Below are positions 36,227 through 44,243 of a stretch of 64,000 nt of DNA, piece after piece. The translations under genes were made by a program, and so were the position numbers. Positions within the stretch are counted from its first letter, which is position 1; the number at the start of each line of letters is the position of its first letter. The DNA is from CBDCNP01 sp965222425 (GTDB taxonomy: Bacteria > Acidobacteriota > Vicinamibacteria > Marinacidobacterales > DATDRI01): assembly GCA_965222425.1 (NCBI GenBank), contig CBDCTW010000022.1, positions 930,001 through 994,000 of the forward strand. Reading direction: 5' to 3'. The notes below the pieces were generated by a model. It did not search any database and was not told the origin of the DNA. It was given only the letters and a program-made list of their open reading frames with translations.

Positions 36227-37393
36227 TTAGCTCGTCCAGATTTCTCCGAAAACGCGATGAAAATTTTCACCGATAACTCCTTCGATCGTGGACGCCGGAT
36301 GGCCACGTTTCGCCAAGGTCACCGCAATGCCCTCGAGCCTACGGGGGTGGTTCAGCGTAGAGATGTAAACGGGGCGTTCCTCCCCCTTAGACGAGATGCC
36401 GAGACCGCGGCGGTGGGCGAGAACCTCTTCCCGGGCTTTCATGTACTCCGGCGTTTCTTCAACGGGCGTGATACCTAGATCGCTCCCGATGCCGACGTGA
36501 CCGGTGCCGCAGACGTTCAGTGCGTGCTCGATGTGCCGCATCATCAGGTCTTCCGAAGGTGCACCAGGACCTCCGCCCAGGAACGGCACCATGTAGATGC
36601 CAACGACACCTCCCCGATCCGCCATGGCACGGAGCTCGCGATCTTCCTTGCTGCGGGGGTGCGGCGTCACCTCCCGACATCCGCTGTGCGTAATGAGGGG
36701 TGGCTTCGATGACGCCTCGATCCCCTCGGCGGTGGTGCGGGTTCCGCAATGGCTGAGATCGACTGCGATGCCGAGCTCCTCCAACGCGCCGATGGCCTCT
36801 CGACCGAGAACGCTCAAGCCAGCGTTCCCGGGCTCGAGACAACCGTCCCCGAATTGATTCCGGGTGTTGTAGGTCATCTGAATCACCCGCACCCCGAGCT
36901 GATGGAACGTTTCGAAGAGCGTGAGGTCGTCCCCGACCAAGCTCGGGTCTTGGAAACCGAAGACCAGCCCGAGGCGGTCCTCCCGTTTCGCACGAGCCAG
37001 GTCCCGATGATGCCGAATCAGCGTCAGGTGGGAGGCATGCTCGTCCAATTGCCCCATCCAGAACGCGATCTTTCGCACCGTCTCTTCGAAGGTTCGCTTG
37101 CTGCCTCCGACCGTCAAGTTAACCGCGGTGAGGCCGGACGCCTTCACGTTGTCGAGCTGGATCTGCGTCAGCGGACCGGGTGGCGGCCAGAGAATGTTGA
37201 CCGTGTTCGGACTCGCCAAGCAGTCGATGGAAATGCCTTTCCTATAGATCTCCTTGGCCTCCTCCTCGGTGACGTTTCCCTGATGGGCCGCCGCCCATCG
37301 CCGCGGTAACAAAGCGCCCGACGCCGCGAGGAGCGCTGAAAGGCCGCCAAGAAACTGGCGGCGACTCCACGAAGACTGGTCGTTGTTCGACAC
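36227..37393 (-). CDS. M19 (membrane dipeptidase) family protein lacking the first metal motif
   Basis: 388 residues with a Tat leader (SRRQFLGGLSALLAASGALL). The renal-dipeptidase fold is recognised by VDLSHCGTRTT (H215), LITHSGCREVTPHPR (H236), GGVVGIYMVPFLGG and HVGIGSDLGI (D305). The N-terminal HxD pair, normally in DGHND, reads IDCLAS (D57, then L59 and S61), and the bridging glutamate region reads GFQDPS. The binuclear zinc site of classical dipeptidases is therefore incomplete, and peptidase activity is uncertain. It follows the LLM gene and precedes the amidohydrolase pair; a truncated 5' copy is at 38668-39145. Confidence 0.8.
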   Translation of the reverse strand: MSNNDQSSWSRRQFLGGLSALLAASGALLPRRWAAAHQGNVTEEEAKEIYRKGISIDCLASPNTVNILWPPPGPLTQIQLDNVKASGLTAVNLTVGGSKRTFEETVRKIAFWMGQLDEHASHLTLIRHHRDLARAKREDRLGLVFGFQDPSLVGDDLTLFETFHQLGVRVIQMTYNTRNQFGDGCLEPGNAGLSVLGREAIGALEELGIAVDLSHCGTRTTAEGIEASSKPPLITHSGCREVTPHPRSKEDRELRAMADRGGVVGIYMVPFLGGGPGAPSEDLMMRHIEHALNVCGTGHVGIGSDLGITPVEETPEYMKAREEVLAHRRGLGISSKGEERPVYISTLNHPRRLEGIAVTLAKRGHPASTIEGVIGENFHRVFGEIWTS

Positions 37394-37488
37394 TTTGCGA
37401 ACCTCCCTTATGGTTACTTACCGGTTCAAGAGTGGCATCACCTGGTCGGCAAATCGTTTCATCTCTTCGATGGGATGGTGGAACTGCA
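37088..37488. repeat. Near-identical tract (with 38836-39236) spanning M19 5' end and LLM 3' end
   Basis: About 400 bp are almost identical to 38836-39236 (I count one substitution in the M19 part, then a 2-nt indel and a substitution in the spacer), while the LLM and M19 sequences on either side differ much more. Such a patch is the mark of gene conversion or very recent recombination between the two modules. Confidence 0.7.
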
Positions 37489-38446
37489 ACAAAAGCGTAT
37501 CGAGCCCCGCATCTTCGAACGCCTGAATCCGCTCCGCAATGTGCTGGGGTGTGCCGGCTAGCCCACAAAGTGAGCCGTTGTTAGAGCCCAGTCGACGGCC
37601 GAGCTCGGCTTTATCGAGGCGGTGTTCCTCCCATTTCATCGTCGAGTCCCCACCTTTGATAACGCCGATGGACCGCATCGCCGCCAACCGTTCGACTTCT
37701 CGTTCGACCTGCTCCTCCGTGTCGCGACACACCACGAAGGCGATGGTCCCAAACCGAGGAGGCTTCGGTCGACTGCTCTCTGCAGCGAAGGCCTTGACGG
37801 ACTCGATGATCTCTCCCACTTGCTCGGCGGGACGACCGTTCATCAAGAAGATGTCCGCGAAACGCGCCCCTAAACGCTCCCCGGGCTCGGAGGTACCCCC
37901 TATGTACACCGGAGGGTGCGGTTTCTGGACCGGTTTCGGTGCGATGGTCGCTTCCTTCACCGAGTAGAATTTTCCTGAGAACGTGAAGTCGTCCTCGGTC
38001 CAGACTCCTTTGATGATTTGGATATAGTCTTCCGAGCGGGCATAGCGTTCATCGTGCCCGAGGATTTCCGCTCCCAATTTTTCGTATTCGGGGAGCCACC
38101 ACGCCGAAACCAAGTTGATCGCGAAACGGCCGTTGCTGATGTGATCGATGTTGCTGGCCATCTTGGCAATCACGCCGGGCGCACGGAAACCCGCCTTCAC
38201 CGCGGCGATGATCTCGATTTTTTCCGTGACCGCGGCAAGCGCGGCCGCGGTCGTCCAGCAGTCGACCTGATTCCAATCGGCACTTTGAGGATTGATGAAA
38301 TGCTCCGCCAGGAGCAAGGTCTCGAACCCATTGCCCTCCGCCAGAAGCGTCTGCTCTTTCACGTGTTTGAAGCTCGCGTAGTTCTCTTGTGGGTCCGAGG
38401 AGGCAACCCAATTCCCGTACACCGTGGGCCAGAATCCTAGTCTCAT
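37418..38446 (-). CDS. FMN-dependent luciferase-like monooxygenase (LLM), copy A
   Basis: 342 residues, the length of SsuD/SfnG/NtaA-type enzymes that use reduced FMN to oxidise sulfonates, sulfones or amine and amide carbons. Typical LLM segments: MRLGFWPTVYGNW, GFETLLLAEHFINP, VKAGFRAPGVIAKMASNIDHISNGRFAINLVSAWW quoted here only in part (ISNGRFAINLVSAWW), PVYIGGTSEPGERLGARFAD. No signal peptide, so cytoplasmic. No flavin reductase is adjacent. The start overlaps the stop of a degenerate MFS gene by 4 bp (ATGA), exactly as copy B overlaps its intact MFS gene. Copy A differs from B and C at many positions. Confidence 0.88.
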   Translation of the reverse strand: MRLGFWPTVYGNWVASSDPQENYASFKHVKEQTLLAEGNGFETLLLAEHFINPQSADWNQVDCWTTAAALAAVTEKIEIIAAVKAGFRAPGVIAKMASNIDHISNGRFAINLVSAWWLPEYEKLGAEILGHDERYARSEDYIQIIKGVWTEDDFTFSGKFYSVKEATIAPKPVQKPHPPVYIGGTSEPGERLGARFADIFLMNGRPAEQVGEIIESVKAFAAESSRPKPPRFGTIAFVVCRDTEEQVEREVERLAAMRSIGVIKGGDSTMKWEEHRLDKAELGRRLGSNNGSLCGLAGTPQHIAERIQAFEDAGLDTLLLQFHHPIEEMKRFADQVMPLLNR

Positions 38447-38668
38447 GTTTGGGGCTCTGTTCTCGTAAGGTCAATCGGTTCGATGACGCCCATAATGTAA
38501 TGCAAGAGGGCGAATCCCAGGAGCGGAATCGCTCCCGCCAGGTAGAATACAGGTGCGTAGGAGAAGTGATCGACGAGCTATCTGGTCAGCATCGTGAATA
38601 GGATCCCACCCAGCGCGGACCCCGTCCCGGAGAGGCCTGTCATCCGTCCCACCGCACCGGGGGGCAAG
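38443..38668 (-). pseudogene. 3' remnant of an MFS transporter gene
   Basis: The minus-strand reading LPPGAVGRMTGLSGTGSALGG, then an in-frame TAG where the intact gene has the Trp of LTGWLVDH, and ends HY-IMGVIEPI near 38443. It matches the last about 75 codons of the MFS gene at 40193-41473. Its upstream part is missing and replaced by M19 sequence at about 38668. Confidence 0.8.
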
Positions 38669-39145
38669 TCGAGTGAGGTCCTCGCCCAGCGACGTGGTGT
38701 CCTGGAAACCGAAGACCAGCCCGAGACGGCCCTCTCGTTTCGCTCGATCGAAGTCTCGATGGTGTCTGATCAGCGTGAGGTGCGACGCGTGCTCGTCCAA
38801 CTGGCCGGTCCAGAAGGCGATCTTGCGAACGGTTTTTTCGAAGGTTCGCTTGCTGCCTCCGACCGTCAAGTTAACCGCGGTGAGGCCGGACGCCTTCACG
38901 TTGTCGAGCTGGATCTGCGTCAGCGGACCGGGTGGCGGCCAGAAAATGTTGACCGTGTTCGGACTCGCCAAGCAGTCGATGGAAATGCCTTTCCTATAGA
39001 TCTCCTTGGCCTCCTCCTCGGTGACGTTTCCCTGATGGGCCGCCGCCCATCGCCGCGGTAACAAAGCGCCCGACGCCGCGAGGAGCGCTGAAAGGCCGCC
39101 AAGAAACTGGCGGCGACTCCACGAAGACTGGTCGTTGTTCGACAC
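38668..39145 (-). pseudogene. 5' fragment of the M19-like gene, fused to MFS remnant
   Basis: About 160 codons nearly identical to the start of the intact M19 gene at 37393, including the Tat leader, ending near LGEDLT. From there the frame runs out of phase into the MFS remnant and stops at 38471, giving a 224-residue chimera. It lacks both histidine motifs, so it cannot be a working dipeptidase. It follows LLM copy B as the intact M19 follows copy A. Confidence 0.85.
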
Positions 39146-40359
39146 TGCGAACCTCCCTTATGGCTACTTACCGGTTCAAGAGTGGCATCACCTGGTCGGC
39201 AAATCGTTTCATCTCTTCGATGGGATGGTGGAACTGCAGAAGAAGCGTATCGAGCCCGGCTTCTTCAAACGCCTGGATACGCTCCGCAATGTGTTGGGGT
39301 GTGCCCACGAGCCCCGACAGAACGCCGTTGTTGGTGCCCAATCGGCGCCCCAGCTCGGCCTTGTCGAGCGTCGTCGCTTCTCGCGCGATCGCGGAGTCCC
39401 CGCCTTTGATCACATCGATGGTCCGCATCGACGCGAGCCGTTCGATTTCTCGTTCGACCTCTTCTTCCGTATCGCGACACACCACGAATGCCATGATCCC
39501 GAACCGAGGAGGCTTCGGTCGACCGCTCTCCGCGGCAAAGGCCTTGACGGGCTCGATAATCTCTCCCACATCCTCGGCGGGCCGACCGTTCATCAAGAAG
39601 ATGTCCGCGAAACGGGCCCCTAAACGTTGCCCGGGCTCCGAAGTACCCCCTATGTACACCGGTGGATGAGGTTTTTGAACCGGCTTGGGGGCGATGGTCG
39701 CCTCCTTCACGGAGTAGAATTTTCCAGAGAACGTGAAATCGTCTTGGGTCCATACTCCTTTGATGATTTGGATGTAGTCTTCCGAGCGCGCATAGCGTTC
39801 ATCGTGCCCGAGGATTTCCGCCCCGAGCTTTTCATACTCCGGAAGCCACCATGCCGAAACCAAGTTGATCGCGAAACGGCCGTTGCTGATGTGATCGATG
39901 TTGCTCGCCATCTTCGCGATCACGCCGGGGGCGCGGAAGCCCGCTTTCACCGCGGCCATGATTTCGATCTTCTTTGTGACCGCTGCGAGTGCAGCGGCCG
40001 TCGTCCAGCAGTCGACCTGATCCCAATCGGCGCCGTGAGGGTTGATGAAGTGTTCCGCCAAGAGCAAGGTCTCGAACCCGATGCTCTCTGCGAGAAGCGT
40101 CTGTTCTTTTACGTGATCGAAGCTGGCGAAGCTTTCCTTGGGGTCGGAAGAGGAAACCCAATTCCCGTATACGGTCGGCCAAAAACCTAATCTCATGGTT
40201 GGGACTCCGCGTCACCGAGCACAACAATCTTGATGGGCTCGATGACGCCCATAATATAATGCAAGAGGGTAAATCCCAGGAGCGGGATCGCCCCCGCCAA
40301 GTAGAACACCGGCGAGTAGGAGAAGTGATCGACGAGCCATCCCGTCAACGTCGTGAATA
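39116..40359. repeat. Source segment of the near-identical duplication at 47854-49776
   Basis: The block from ACTCC at 39116 through LLM copy B into the MFS 3' end at about 40359 recurs at 47854-49776 (offset 8738 before the element at 49000), with only about two substitutions seen in 1.2 kb, apart from the 671-bp element and its 8-bp target duplication. Confidence 0.85.
39168..40196 (-). CDS. FMN-dependent luciferase-like monooxygenase (LLM), copy B
   Basis: 342 residues, same family and length as copy A, about 90% identical to it by eye (for example PQENYASFKH in A against PKESFASFDH in B). It is one residue different from copy C at 48934 (GFRAPGV here, GFRVPGV there). The start overlaps the intact MFS stop by 4 bp (ATGA), so uptake and oxidation are likely coupled. 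Cytoplasmic, needs FMNH2 from an unlinked reductase. The true substrate (organosulfur, aminopolycarboxylate or amide) is open. Confidence 0.88.
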   Translation of the reverse strand: MRLGFWPTVYGNWVSSSDPKESFASFDHVKEQTLLAESIGFETLLLAEHFINPHGADWDQVDCWTTAAALAAVTKKIEIMAAVKAGFRAPGVIAKMASNIDHISNGRFAINLVSAWWLPEYEKLGAEILGHDERYARSEDYIQIIKGVWTQDDFTFSGKFYSVKEATIAPKPVQKPHPPVYIGGTSEPGQRLGARFADIFLMNGRPAEDVGEIIEPVKAFAAESGRPKPPRFGIMAFVVCRDTEEEVEREIERLASMRTIDVIKGGDSAIAREATTLDKAELGRRLGTNNGVLSGLVGTPQHIAERIQAFEEAGLDTLLLQFHHPIEEMKRFADQVMPLLNR

Positions 40360-41473
40360 GGATCCCACCCAAGGCGGATCCCGTCCCGGAGAGTCCCGTC
40401 ATGCGTCCGACCGCGCCCGGAGGCAGAATGTCAGCACACAGCGTGACTTCGGTGGTCGTCCACACCCCGAACGAAAACGTGACGACGCTGATGAGAGCCA
40501 TGCACACCCAGACCTCTTCCACCGAGGCCGCGGGCATACCAAAGAGCATTCCGATCGCGGCAAAGAAGAGCACGATCTTACGCGAGTAGGAGAGGTTTCC
40601 GGTGCTTCGCAACAGCCGACTCGATAGCCAGCCGCCGAGGAAGCAGCCGACGTCGGCGGCCAGGAAGGGAATCCACGCAAAGAGCCCGATGGCCTTGAGA
40701 CTAAACCCTCGCTCGTCGCTCAGATAGCTGGGGAGCCAAAAGAGGTAAAACCACCAGACGGGGTTGACCGTGAACCGGGCCACGATGATTCCCCAGGGTT
40801 TGCGGTATCTCAGCAAATCGAGAATCGAGGTCTTCTCCTCGCCCGCCGTCTCCAGCCGCCCGTCATAGATGAGCTCTTTTTCCTTGGGTCCAAGTCGTGG
40901 ATGGTCTTCGGGGCGAAAGTAAAGGAGCCGCCAGGCGATGAGCCAGAGGAAACCGAGCGCCCCGGTGAAGAGAAAGCAGACCCTCCACCCGAAAGTGAGC
41001 GTGAGGACTGCCACGAGGGGGGGCGAGATCAAGGCACCGATGGCCGTCCCGCCGGCGAAAAGGCCGACCGCGAACGAGCGCTCCTGGGCGGGAAACCATT
41101 CCGAAATCGTGCGCATGGCGGCGGGCACGGTCCCCGACTCGCCGAGCCCGAGGAGGAACCGGAAGACCGCGAGGCTACTGAGCCCCCGGGTGGCCGCGTG
41201 CATCATACCGGCGATCGACCACCACCCGATGAAGAGGCTCAGCCCCAGGCCCGACCCCATCCGGTCGACCAAGCGTCCGGTGATGATGGGGCCAATCGTG
41301 TAGGCGACTAGAAACGCGTTGACCAAATAGCCGTACTCGGTGTTCGAGAGCCCGAGATCCTGGCGGATATAGGGGGCATTGACGGACAGCGTCTGCCGGT
41401 CCACGTAAGAGATGACGCTGGCAAAAAAGAGTAGGCCGACCATGTAGTAGCGGAGATGCTTAATGTGGGTCAT
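40193..41473 (-). CDS. MFS transporter, anion:cation symporter (ACS/ExuT-like) family
   Basis: 426 residues from the ATG at 41473 (MTHIKHLRYY); a GTG at 41500 is an alternative. Twelve membrane segments. The family signature near the start is SYVDRQTLSVNAPYIRQDLG; the loop 2-3 motif is GRLVDRMGSGLGL, and LGLGESGTVPAAMRTISEWFP is typical of the ACS subfamily, which imports organic acids such as hexuronates, tartrate or nicotinate with protons. The stop overlaps LLM copy B. The two degenerate relatives in the window (38443-38668 and 48931-49900) show that this gene belonged to a duplicated unit. Confidence 0.88.
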   Translation of the reverse strand: MTHIKHLRYYMVGLLFFASVISYVDRQTLSVNAPYIRQDLGLSNTEYGYLVNAFLVAYTIGPIITGRLVDRMGSGLGLSLFIGWWSIAGMMHAATRGLSSLAVFRFLLGLGESGTVPAAMRTISEWFPAQERSFAVGLFAGGTAIGALISPPLVAVLTLTFGWRVCFLFTGALGFLWLIAWRLLYFRPEDHPRLGPKEKELIYDGRLETAGEEKTSILDLLRYRKPWGIIVARFTVNPVWWFYLFWLPSYLSDERGFSLKAIGLFAWIPFLAADVGCFLGGWLSSRLLRSTGNLSYSRKIVLFFAAIGMLFGMPAASVEEVWVCMALISVVTFSFGVWTTTEVTLCADILPPGAVGRMTGLSGTGSALGGILFTTLTGWLVDHFSYSPVFYLAGAIPLLGFTLLHYIMGVIEPIKIVVLGDAESQP

Positions 41474-41573
41474 GGACAGACTCGAGTGCACGGTATACAC
41501 CGTTCGGCGCCAGATTGCATCCCTGTAAGCCCCATGCTATGTAGTCGGGCGAACTCTCGATTGGAGGACGCCG

Positions 41574-43085
41574 ATGAGACTCTCGCTCTTCGCTTTACTT
41601 GTTCTATTGATTCCTGGGACGGGTGAGCCCCAGGACCCCGGTCAAGATCTGGGGCCGCAGAGCCCTCCGTACCGACCCGATCGACCCATTGCCATCGTCG
41701 GTGGGCTTCTCATCGATGCTACCGGTGCGCCACCTCGCCTCGACCACGCGGTCATCATCGAAGGCGAGAGGATTACGCGGGTCGGGCCCATGGATGAAGT
41801 CGCAATCCCGGAGGGAGCGCAGGTCATCGACGCCGCGGGCATGACCATCATGCCGGGGCTCATCAATTCCAATCAGCACATTCAGCTCAACCCGATGTAT
41901 CCCAACCACCGCTTCTTCGCGTATCCCGCGGAGACGGTGAGCCTGACGCTTGCGGCCCTCAAGGCACGCTGGGAGTACACCTTCGCAAAGATGCCTCAGC
42001 GTTCCTTCGTCTACCTCATGCAGGGCGTGACGAGCCAAAGACACACCAGCGGGCCCCTGGCACGTTTACTTCCGGTCAAGAAGGCGATCGACGAGGGAAA
42101 GATTCCTGGACCTCGATTGTTCCTGGGAGGAGCGCTCTTCAAAAGCGAAGTTGCATGGGAGAAATTCGTAGAAGATGAGGCGATCCCGAAGGAGGCGGTC
42201 GACTGGATGCGCAACGACTTCGCCTTCAACGTCATCGCCGACCTTGAGCGGGACACGGATGCGTTCGTCGGTCCCGACTTTCACTACTGGAAGCTTGTGT
42301 TGGGCGACGAGCGATTCGACGGGAAAAACGATTTCACCGATGAAGAGATCCGTTTCATCATCGACAAGGCACACAAGCTCGGGAAACATGTCGACGTGCA
42401 CACCGGGGGCAACAACGACGGTCTGAGGCGCATGCTGGCCTTCGATATCGACACCGTGCAGCACCCCTTCTACGGCAACGAGCTCATCGACCTGGACATC
42501 ATCGAAGGATTCAAGAACAAGGGCGTCGTGGCGGCGACACTCTTGACGGTCATGGTGGCTCCCGCCGAGCGAGCGGCCGACCCTCATCGTTTCAACGAGA
42601 CCGTCTATTCCATGACGGTGGAGCCTAAGGAGCACCGCCTCCTCATGCAGTACCGCGACAAGATGCTCGCCAACTTGCGGACACCTGACCAACCGGGCCT
42701 CGCCATCTATGGCGGAGGTCGCGGACAGTCTTTCAACGAGATTCAGGAGGCGATGCGGATCTCCCGAGAGAACATGCGTCGCTTCATCAAAGGCGGCGTG
42801 AAGTTTTGGATGGGCACGGATACCCCGACTTTCTTGAATTACCAGCAAGAAGATCCCAACGCCCACGAGATGAGGTACATGGTGGAGATGGGCATGACCC
42901 CGATGCAGGCCATCGAAGCCTCGACCCGGAACGGCGCCGAGGCCCTCGGGGTGCTCGACCAGCTAGGAACTATCGAGGAAGGCAAGCTCGCCGATGTAAT
43001 CGTGGTGGCGGGAAATCCGCTCGACGACATGAAAGCGATGAAGCGTGTCTATGCCATCATCAAGGGTGGGGTCCGCTACAAATAG
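41574..43085 (+). CDS. Exported amidohydrolase (imidazolonepropionase-like), paralogue of 9472-11034
   Basis: 503 residues with a short signal (ALLVLLIPGTGEPQ). Composite-domain segments IDATGAPPRLDHAVIIEGE and MTIMPGLINSNQHIQLNP match the gene at 9472, including the change of the first HxH histidine to asparagine. VHTGGNNDGLRR replaces the VHCGGHNEGLRR of the paralogue, so even the second histidine differs. GTDTPTFLNYQQEDPN and KLADVIVVAGNPL close the domain. GGAGG lies 7 nt before the ATG. Divergent from the MFS gene, so it may be regulated with the LLM module. Confidence 0.85.
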   Translation: MRLSLFALLVLLIPGTGEPQDPGQDLGPQSPPYRPDRPIAIVGGLLIDATGAPPRLDHAVIIEGERITRVGPMDEVAIPEGAQVIDAAGMTIMPGLINSNQHIQLNPMYPNHRFFAYPAETVSLTLAALKARWEYTFAKMPQRSFVYLMQGVTSQRHTSGPLARLLPVKKAIDEGKIPGPRLFLGGALFKSEVAWEKFVEDEAIPKEAVDWMRNDFAFNVIADLERDTDAFVGPDFHYWKLVLGDERFDGKNDFTDEEIRFIIDKAHKLGKHVDVHTGGNNDGLRRMLAFDIDTVQHPFYGNELIDLDIIEGFKNKGVVAATLLTVMVAPAERAADPHRFNETVYSMTVEPKEHRLLMQYRDKMLANLRTPDQPGLAIYGGGRGQSFNEIQEAMRISRENMRRFIKGGVKFWMGTDTPTFLNYQQEDPNAHEMRYMVEMGMTPMQAIEASTRNGAEALGVLDQLGTIEEGKLADVIVVAGNPLDDMKAMKRVYAIIKGGVRYK

Positions 43086-43130
43086 CTAAGGACATCGATC
43101 AATTCATCACTGCAGCGCAGACAGCGCTGC

Positions 43131-43391
43131 TCAGCGTGGCCCCTTCTTGAAGTCGAATCGCGTCTTTACTTTCTCGTGAGAAGTGACCTGGCCAGTCCGG
43201 ATGTCCTCGTCTGCGGCTTCCATTCTTCGCTGGAATTTTGCGTCGGCCTCGATCTGGTCCAGTCGCGCCTCCATCTCGGCGTAGAGTTGTATCGCTTCGC
43301 GGACGACATGGCTCCGATTTTCGGCACGGTCGGCGGCGAGCTCCTCGAGTAGCTCCTCGGTCCTTTTGTCGAGAACGAATTGGCGACGCAC
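43131..43391 (-). CDS. Orphan ribbon-helix-helix (CopG-like) protein
   Basis: 86 residues from a GTG at 43391 preceded by AGGAGG at 6 nt. RHH fold: RQFVLDKRTEELLEELA, then NRSHVVREAIQLYAEMEARL, and a charged tail (EADAKFQRRMEAADEDIRTG) of the sort that binds ParE-like toxins. No toxin gene follows: the next 45 bp run into the end of the convergent amidohydrolase gene. It may be a solitary antitoxin or a transcription factor. Confidence 0.65.
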   Translation of the reverse strand: MRRQFVLDKRTEELLEELAADRAENRSHVVREAIQLYAEMEARLDQIEADAKFQRRMEAADEDIRTGQVTSHEKVKTRFDFKKGPR

Positions 43392-43401
43392 AGGATACCT
43401 C

Positions 43402-43650
43402 CTACCCGCATTGTAATTGCACGCTATCAGTACCTATGACAGAGGGATGGGGCTCACCGGGCCTTCGCTCTGACATTGCGGGTAGTTTCGTTACTGATCC
43501 ATCGGTGCGCGGGTGATTGGACAGGAGTCCGTCAGCTCCTACCTCGGCGACAATGTCACGAAAACGCTCGGCAGAGCTGCCATACGATTGAAACCAGAAG
43601 CTTGCTGGTGTCTCCGGCGTGATATACCGCGCAGTTCGGAGCCAAAGTAG
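43402..43650 (-). pseudogene. C-terminal fragment resembling an MBL-fold hydrolase
   Basis: One minus-strand frame reads WLRTARYITPETPASFWFQS, then RFRDIVAEVGADGLLSNHPR, DGSVTKLPAM and PHPSVIGTDSVQ to a TAG at 43402. This resembles the end of exported metallo-beta-lactamase-fold hydrolases (LLSNHxxxDGS is the recognisable part). No start and no metal-binding HxHxDH region precede it, so it is a truncated relic of about 80 codons. Confidence 0.5.
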
Positions 43651-43667
43651 GCGAAAGCCGCAGCCTC

Positions 43668-44075
43668 TCAGTCCACAATTTCGAACTCCCGAACGATATC
43701 CGGGTCGCCGTCGTAGTGCACGAGGACCAGATGCTCTTCGTCCAGGAAGCCGGCGTGTGGAGAACCGGCGGGTGTAAAGAAGTAGCCTCCCGCCTCTAGG
43801 GTACGACGACCTTTAGCGTCGGCTGCGCTGCCAGCCAAAAGATATCCCTCTTCGTTACTACCGGAGATGGCGGCGAAACGGACTCTCTTTCCGGCCGGGG
43901 GGACGAGCCTCAGCAAGAACGTCCAGGCAGGGTCCCCGCCTTCGGGGCGCCGCAGGACTTTGCACCAGCCACCGTACTCGCCGCTCTCGGGATTGGGCGG
44001 CGCACCCTTGAAATAGAGATCCCAGGGCTCCCACGGCAGATCGTTGACCGCCACGCTAAAGAGTTTACGTGCCAT
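43668..44075 (-). CDS. Small cupin-like (DUF4437-type) protein
   Basis: 135 residues from the ATG at 44075 (MARKLFSVAVNDLPWEPWD), preceded by GGGAGG. The upstream extension of the frame runs into the hyuA relic and is not used. Beta-rich, with EAGGYFFTPAGSPHAGFLDEEHLVLVHYDGD resembling the second cupin motif; only part is quoted as PAGSPHAGF. Cupins of this size bind a metal or small ligand; I see H in SPHAG and VHYDG as possible ligands. Function unknown. Confidence 0.6.
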   Translation of the reverse strand: MARKLFSVAVNDLPWEPWDLYFKGAPPNPESGEYGGWCKVLRRPEGGDPAWTFLLRLVPPAGKRVRFAAISGSNEEGYLLAGSAADAKGRRTLEAGGYFFTPAGSPHAGFLDEEHLVLVHYDGDPDIVREFEIVD

Positions 44076-44106
44076 TTGCCTCCCTCTTAGAAAGTTGAGT
44101 CCCCCT

Positions 44107-44169
44107 CCACCGGAATAAGTCGGTGAACGTCCGATCGATGTCGAGACCGACACGGAAGTTACCGTTCAT
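44107..44169 (-). pseudogene. Fossil of a hyuA 5' end
   Basis: From the ATG at 44169 the minus strand reads MNGNFRVGLDIDRTFTDLF, which aligns with MSERYRVGVDIGGTFTDFV, the start of hyuA at 20931. The GG of the nucleotide motif is mutated to DR and similarity ends after about 20 codons. It stands in the same divergent position to its substrate-binding protein gene as the intact hyuA does to the paralogue at 20855. Confidence 0.75.
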
Positions 44170-44173
44170 GTCT

Positions 44174-44194
44174 GGAGAGTAACCGAACGTCTCC
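44174..44194. promoter_or_regulatory. Second copy of the 21-bp inverted-repeat element
   Basis: GGAGA...TCTCC arms around GTAACCGAACG, 4 nt from the relic hyuA ATG, matching 20906-20926 in sequence (reverse orientation), spacing and setting. TTAAGCTT before the substrate-binding protein ATG is likewise shared. Confidence 0.45.
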
Positions 44195-44243
44195 GCGCTG
44201 TCAACGTTCGCGACCCACCACCTCTTAGGTTAAGCTTCGGTTT

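Noticed and set aside
38471..39145. 224-residue chimera as a working protein
   Set aside because: The last third is MFS DNA read out of frame, and both M19 histidine motifs are missing.
43110..43135. GCAGCGC-AGACA-GCGCTGC hairpin after the amidohydrolase at 41574-43085 as a terminator
   Set aside because: No T-tract follows on either strand; too weak to call.
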